A DNA stretch of 64,000 bases from Tetrastigma voinierianum (Eukaryota > Streptophyta > Magnoliopsida > Vitales > Vitaceae): positions 496,001 through 560,000 of the forward strand of contig JAEQBH010005290.1 in assembly GCA_016808115.1 (NCBI GenBank), in the 5' to 3' direction. Made by a program: the position numbers and the translations under genes. The notes below the pieces were generated by a model. It searched no databases. It was not told the DNA's origin and worked only from the letters and a program-made list of their open reading frames with translations. Positions 59,400-64,000 of the stretch are shown here, piece by piece; position 1 is the stretch's first letter; every line of letters starts with the position of its first letter.

Positions 59400-60470
59400 C
59401 CTCCCCTCGCCCTCTATGTCAAGCCTCCGCCCCTCAACTCCTCTACTCTATCTCAGTCGACGTGGTGTCGCACCTCCCCCGTTGTTACTCCGAGACTTTA
59501 TTATCCCTTGACTTCTTCGGGGGATAATTTGCCATAAATGTCTGCTGGCTTCCAAGCATCTAAAGCACCTCATGTCAATAATCGCAACCCAAATGTCTTC
59601 GATGGTAAATGAGGGCACTGAGTTTCTCTCGTCCCGCCACACCTATACTAACATCGATTGCCTTCTTCCCTTGTAAGGCAACTATGTACCGACTCAATTG
59701 GGGACTCTCCTGCCTTACCCAGGAGGAAGAAGCTTCCTAGAAAATCTCCTCTTCAAAATCTTCTATACCGCTTTGCCTCAGATTTCTCCCACTTCTACTA
59801 GCCGCTGAACCAACCGATAGAAATTTACTTGGCTTGAGTATCGCTGCTGTGCGCCTATATATCTTTTATGACTCATTTAGTCCATCCTCAAACTCGCCTG
59901 CACACGAAATGCTCGGTGAGGACTCGGGAGCCCAATGCGCATTTCAAAGATGGCTGAATTCTTTCTCATTCCGCTCACTATAAGTTCTGCTTGATCCAAA
60001 TTCAAGAACTAATTCCACTGGATTTCGCATATACCGTGAGACATGGCCTGCACCGAACTCTTAGACAAAAACTCCCATGGTATGATCCGAAGCCTCTGAC
60101 CCTCAACACTAGCTCTACTCAATCATGTTTTTAGTACCTTGGTAACAGAGAAACCGCACATGTCACTCTTTGATCAAGGCCATCCACCTCCACTATTCTT
60201 CTCACCTTTCTAACCATAATTCAACTATATCGCACTCTTCCATGTTTGACCCATGGAATTCCCTTAGCTCCATGTCTCTCACCATAAAATATCTGGGCTT
60301 GGTGAGCTGTCAATCTCTCCAACACTTGAGCCATGTCTTAAGATATCTCAAAGGCCTATTTGGCCCACTGGGGCATGACTCTCACTTCGACATTTATCTG
60401 CATGATCTGCCGGCAACCCCTTGATCTCCTCTGGTTAATACTCACCGCTTCTTCACTGATTTGAAGGACG
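59400..60470 (-). pseudogene. Gag of element B
   Basis: The N-terminal part near 60340 reads MAQVLERLTAHQAQ, then ELREFHGSNMEECDIVELWL, matching the gag opening (F-x-G...A-x-x-W-L). The C-terminal part at 59550-59580 reads RCFRCLEASRHLWQIIP, a zinc knuckle with its last Cys replaced by Ile. Between them the core is only patchily readable. Stops are frequent. Confidence 0.7.
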
Positions 60471-60611
60471 ATCCATTCATACAAAAACACAAGGACATCC
60501 ACATCAAAGCCAATACATTACTAAACACATGTTTTTTAAATCTTATACTTATCTAGAAACGGCCTAAACTTAGCTTTCCAGACGCTAAACCTAGGCTCAC
60601 ACTAATTAAAT
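60471..60611 (-). other. Leader and degenerate primer site of element B
   Basis: Adjacent to the LTR the sequence CTAGGCTCACACTAATTAAA stands where CTAGGCTCTGATACCAA (tRNA-Met primer type) is expected. Primer identity is therefore only inferred. Confidence 0.5.
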
Positions 60612-63195
60612 TCAGACACCGCCTAACCTCACTTGCGTCGCGAAGGTGTCATTTTTTTTTCCTGTTTGCTGTAAATTTATAATCTTTAAAGTTCTTCATT
60701 CATATAATGTTAACCATTTAACTTGTACTATATTATGTAGCAGCAGATTACAAAATATATACAAGCTCCATATATGGAAGTGTTCAACATTTACAATATT
60801 TATATTGCTTACAAAAAGAAACAAAATACATATACAATACGTATTTAACCACCCTCTCAAATGGTCTTCTAGTGGTTACCTAGTGATGTGTTGACTTTGA
60901 CCGCCGATGCGGATTGTCCCGCCCTCTGGTTTCCTCTTCTATACCTACACGATGAAACACCCGCATTTAATCTTATAAATTAGTGGGAATAATACTGCGG
61001 ACGACTTCTACAAGGATCATCTCTACTATAGATACATGCATATACTTCTAAAAATATAACATTTGGCATATACTTATCCATTTCTCATATCTACTTTTTT
61101 CATAACATGCTCTTATTTCAGATTATATTTCATATACTTTTGTGTCATCTACACTTTACTTATTATTCCTTTGTAACTACATACTATCATCACATAGCAA
61201 GTTATGTTTCTTGGTATCATGTCATGTATCATATACATCTCATGTATCATATCATAGTTACATGAAATTGTTGTATAAAAATTCGGCTGCGTTATCACTA
61301 TACGAGACTGATCTCTATCCTGTATGACCCAACGGTCACTATAACAGATCCAAACGATCTATGTAACTCCACCCAAACAAAGCCCCAATATCTATAAATC
61401 TGTGATGTCAGCAAAGAATCGTATCCCCAGGCATACCTATCTATCCAACTACCTTTGGCCATAAGGAAAATCATTTTATTATATTCTCCTTTTAATAATC
61501 TTTCATGATTTGAAAATATATCTCATATACATGAATAACTACTAATATCATGTATACTCTATGATATATTCATTATCAAATAATCTCTATAAACATTTAA
61601 TCGTATTTTCAGGCACAAAATTATACGTGTATTCTCTTTAGCTTATAATGATATGTTATCATGACTATATTACTATGATGCATTATTTCAGATAATAATA
61701 CATTTATATAACTTTATACAATTTTAGCTTCATATAACCAATTCCGCCCTCGAATAGCTTGAGGTAGTTCAAGTCCATTTCGACTACAATTTTGACTTCA
61801 GAACGGGATTGCTAGAAAGTGATCTTCTAACTCTCAATATACCCCTATGTCTTAAGTTTCTTATGGTTCAAACATCATGTGATTTGACTTTTAATTTGGG
61901 AGATATGTATTCAAATATTCCAAATTGCTCCTAGACAATTTCTAGGAACAGAATCTGGAATTGTGTCCTATATTTGATAAATTTTCCGGGAATGTTGAGA
62001 CATAATTTGATCATAATTTCTTCATGAAGGTTCTCCTGTGATGTCTAGCTGCTCAGACAGAAATTTGTGAATCAAATTCTACTGGACTAGTATAACCTGC
62101 TATGATTTAAAAAATTTAATTACTCCAATTCAAGGAACTGCTCAGATGTATTCTTCAGTGACAAAACTGTTCCCTTACTTGACGACCTTTCTAGTCCAAA
62201 CGGGGTCCAAATTTGGATACATTTATTTCGTGATATTTGTTCTCTTAAAAGTCTAGTTTACTCATCAATTTGAATAATTAAATTCTGAAGAGGAAACTCA
62301 ACTTATGGCCTAAAATATTACCAAAACTCTGTCTCAACCTAAAATCGACTAATTGAATCCGCACTGACCCGAAAAAGAGCCCCACTTCACGAATTTTTGG
62401 TCCAATGGGACCCAAACTTGATACATGGCTCATGAGATATGTTCTCCTAGAATTCTAATTTACCCAAAATTTTGAATCACTCAATTTGGATGAGTTGTGG
62501 CCAAAACAAAAACATGGGTTTAAAAAAAACAAACAGCATCTCTCCTAAAACCCAACATTTTCTCTATACAAAATTTTCCTCCATTGAGGACCACAACCAA
62601 ACCAAACAACCATTCCATCAAATATCCATACCTTGAAGATTTATTCAAAACAAGGATTCTACAAAAAAAGAGGTTTTCTAAACTTCCAAACAAGTATCCA
62701 TACAAATCCTAACAAGTTCCATACAAAATTCCATACAAAGTTCCATACCATTCCAAACTCTGATTTCTTGAACTTCTCTTCTTCTTCTCTTCTTCCTTTC
62801 TTCCTCCTTCTTCTTTCTCTTCTCTTTCTCTTTCTCTCCTCTCTCTTTCACTCAATGCCCTAACTTCCTATACTAAAATGATATTTGCTAAGGCTATGTT
62901 TGGCTTCTTTATCCAAAATTTTACATCAAATTCCATTTTGCTATTCGTCCTTCCTTTTTATTCTAATTGCAATTCAATTTCTCAATATTTCTATATTGGC
63001 ATATAATCTTCTTATCATATGACCTTTAGGTCCTGAATTGGTAAATTACTAATTTAACCATGCCTTTTGTATTAATTCCTGGTTTTGCTTATTTTATTTT
63101 TTTAGAATTATTTTACTCTGGAAAAATATAATATTAACTTTATTATACCTTAAATATGATATAAAACTGCTGTGGTATAATTTTGTATTAATTCA
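60612..63195 (-). mobile_element. 5' LTR of element B
   Basis: A 2.58 kb match to 36370-38967. The left edge is degenerate (TTCAGACACCGCC for TGTGACGCCCC); the right edge reads TATTAATTCA for GGATTATTACA. The pair shows many single-base and short indel differences. Confidence 0.9.
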
Positions 63196-63898
63196 GGTAA
63201 ATCGATATCGCACTATTATGTCCCTTACTTAGACCTATAATTTAATAAAACTTGGACAGTTTCCTTTGTATGTGAGCTCCCACTAAAAATACAACACTTA
63301 TAATATATGATAGCATTCCATCCAAGTCAAATGATCAACACTGATCCTTCTGAGTCCATTCATTATAAACTTATCATATGTCCACTTATCCATATCAAAA
63401 CAGAACATAAAATATAATACCATGAATCCCAAGAGCTTCAATCATACATCTTTACCCAAAACATTCAAAATATTCAACAGGATTTACAAAAGCAAGAACC
63501 AAGCCACAAACTGGTTTCTTCACAATTGCTGCTCTGAGTGGAGCGCTGCTCTACACCCTCAGACTGGGAAGGAGTCCCATTTAATGACGTGAAGGGACGC
63601 TCCAAGAGTAAAACTCATGAGGTTACCCCCACCTGGCGCACACATGGTCATGTCACCAAAGGAAGAAACACATTCCAATCAAGATTATGCAAACCTAGAA
63701 TGGAATTTTACATGCCATGAATGAGATGCGACTCACCATGTCCCATGTACCGAGTCCTCACCGACTCCATCAAACCCGAGTCCCAATCGACTCCTATCAC
63801 ACAATGCCGAAACTCATGCGTGATCAAATCCATCATTCTTGGATTACATCAAATGATCATTTTACAAAACAAATTTCATTTGTTTTCAAATTAAAAGG
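63196..63898 (-). mobile_element. 5' LTR of element A, resumed after B
   Basis: Continues the LTR broken at 36369. It matches 29400-30140 in order: ACTATT-TGTCCC, ATAATTTAA-AAAA, TCCTTTGTAT, AAATACAACA, GGTCATGTCACCAAA, ACACATTCCAATCAAGATTA, CATTTGTTTTCAAA. The match stops at about 63898. Confidence 0.88.
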
Positions 63899-64000
63899 AA
63901 CGCGCAAATCGGAGTTCAGACGAGAAAGTTATGGTCATCTGAAGTTGAAGCTACCGATTCGCATGGGTGTGCGAAAATTGTTTAGACCCCAAAACCAAGC
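63899..64000. other. Unmatched sequence after an abrupt break in A's LTR
   Basis: From GGAACGCGCAAATCGGAGTT onward there is no match to the corresponding part of the 3' LTR (30140 on). It may be the start of a further insertion or a rearrangement that continues beyond the window. Confidence 0.5.

Larger units (their letters stand above)
36370..63195 (-). mobile_element. Chromovirus B (Ty3/gypsy), inserted in A's LTR
   Basis: Two LTRs of about 2.6 kb enclose a minus-strand internal region with gag, protease, RT, RNase H, integrase and a chromodomain remnant. After removing the two solo-LTR insertions about 9.8 kb of B remains, a usual size for this group. All frames are broken. The element sits inside the 5' LTR of A, so it is younger than A. 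I could not see a clean 5-bp target duplication (flanks TGTCG and GGTAA). Confidence 0.9.

Overview
This window is plant nuclear DNA made almost entirely of old, nested transposable elements. The evidence is the mix of lineages: chromodomain-bearing Ty3/gypsy elements primed by initiator tRNA-Met, an Athila-type gypsy element primed by tRNA-Asp, a plant LINE (endonuclease, RT, zf-RVT, RNase H), a Mutator-like non-autonomous element with a 10-bp target duplication, and a fragment of an En/Spm (CACTA) transposase. The DNA is AT-rich with long (TA)n tracts. I find no intact host gene with confidence; nearly every domain is broken by stops and small indels. The species cannot be named from the sequence.

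Layout. 1-4.0 kb: relatively GC-rich, mostly unassigned, with one possible exon on the minus strand at the left edge. 4.0-9.15 kb: two direct copies of a ~0.9 kb repeat, each holding a MITE-like insert, flank a truncated minus-strand gypsy element (gag remnant, leader, primer site, 5' LTR). 9.2-12.3 kb: AT-rich unassigned DNA with short tandem repeats. 12.35-16.86 kb: a 4.5 kb minus-strand LINE with poly(A) tail and a perfect 13-bp target duplication. 17-20.9 kb: tandem repeats and unassigned DNA. 20.96-21.21 kb: C-terminal CACTA transposase fragment. 21.9-29.3 kb: LTR-type sequences, one followed by a clear tRNA-Asp primer site, and a 0.9 kb Mutator-like element.

29.3-63.9 kb is one nested stack. 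Level 1 is chromovirus A (minus strand; 3' LTR 29333-32127, internal region to 36303, 5' LTR from 36304). Its 5' LTR is split at 36369/63196 by level 2, chromovirus B (minus; LTRs 36370-38967 and 60612-63195). B's RNase H is split by a solo LTR (55449-57734) and its integrase by a second solo LTR (39497-54218). That second LTR is itself split by level 4, an Athila-type element E (plus; 39791-52324) with a perfect 5-bp target duplication CTTAT, and E's gag carries a level 5 insertion (about 41293-42579). Joining the pieces across each insertion restores the order gag, protease, RT, RNase H, integrase, chromodomain for B, and gag, protease, RT, RNase H, integrase, extra ORF for E.

The most interesting signals beyond family assignment are: the five-level nesting with readable junctions; a 1.2 kb tandem duplication across A's integrase/chromodomain/LTR junction; an internal deletion in A fusing the RT/RNase H region to the integrase tail; repeated primer-site/LTR-edge modules in A's leader; CG-rich palindromic motifs in several unrelated LTRs and again just upstream of E's extra ORF; and a repeat pair carrying different microsatellites at the same position.
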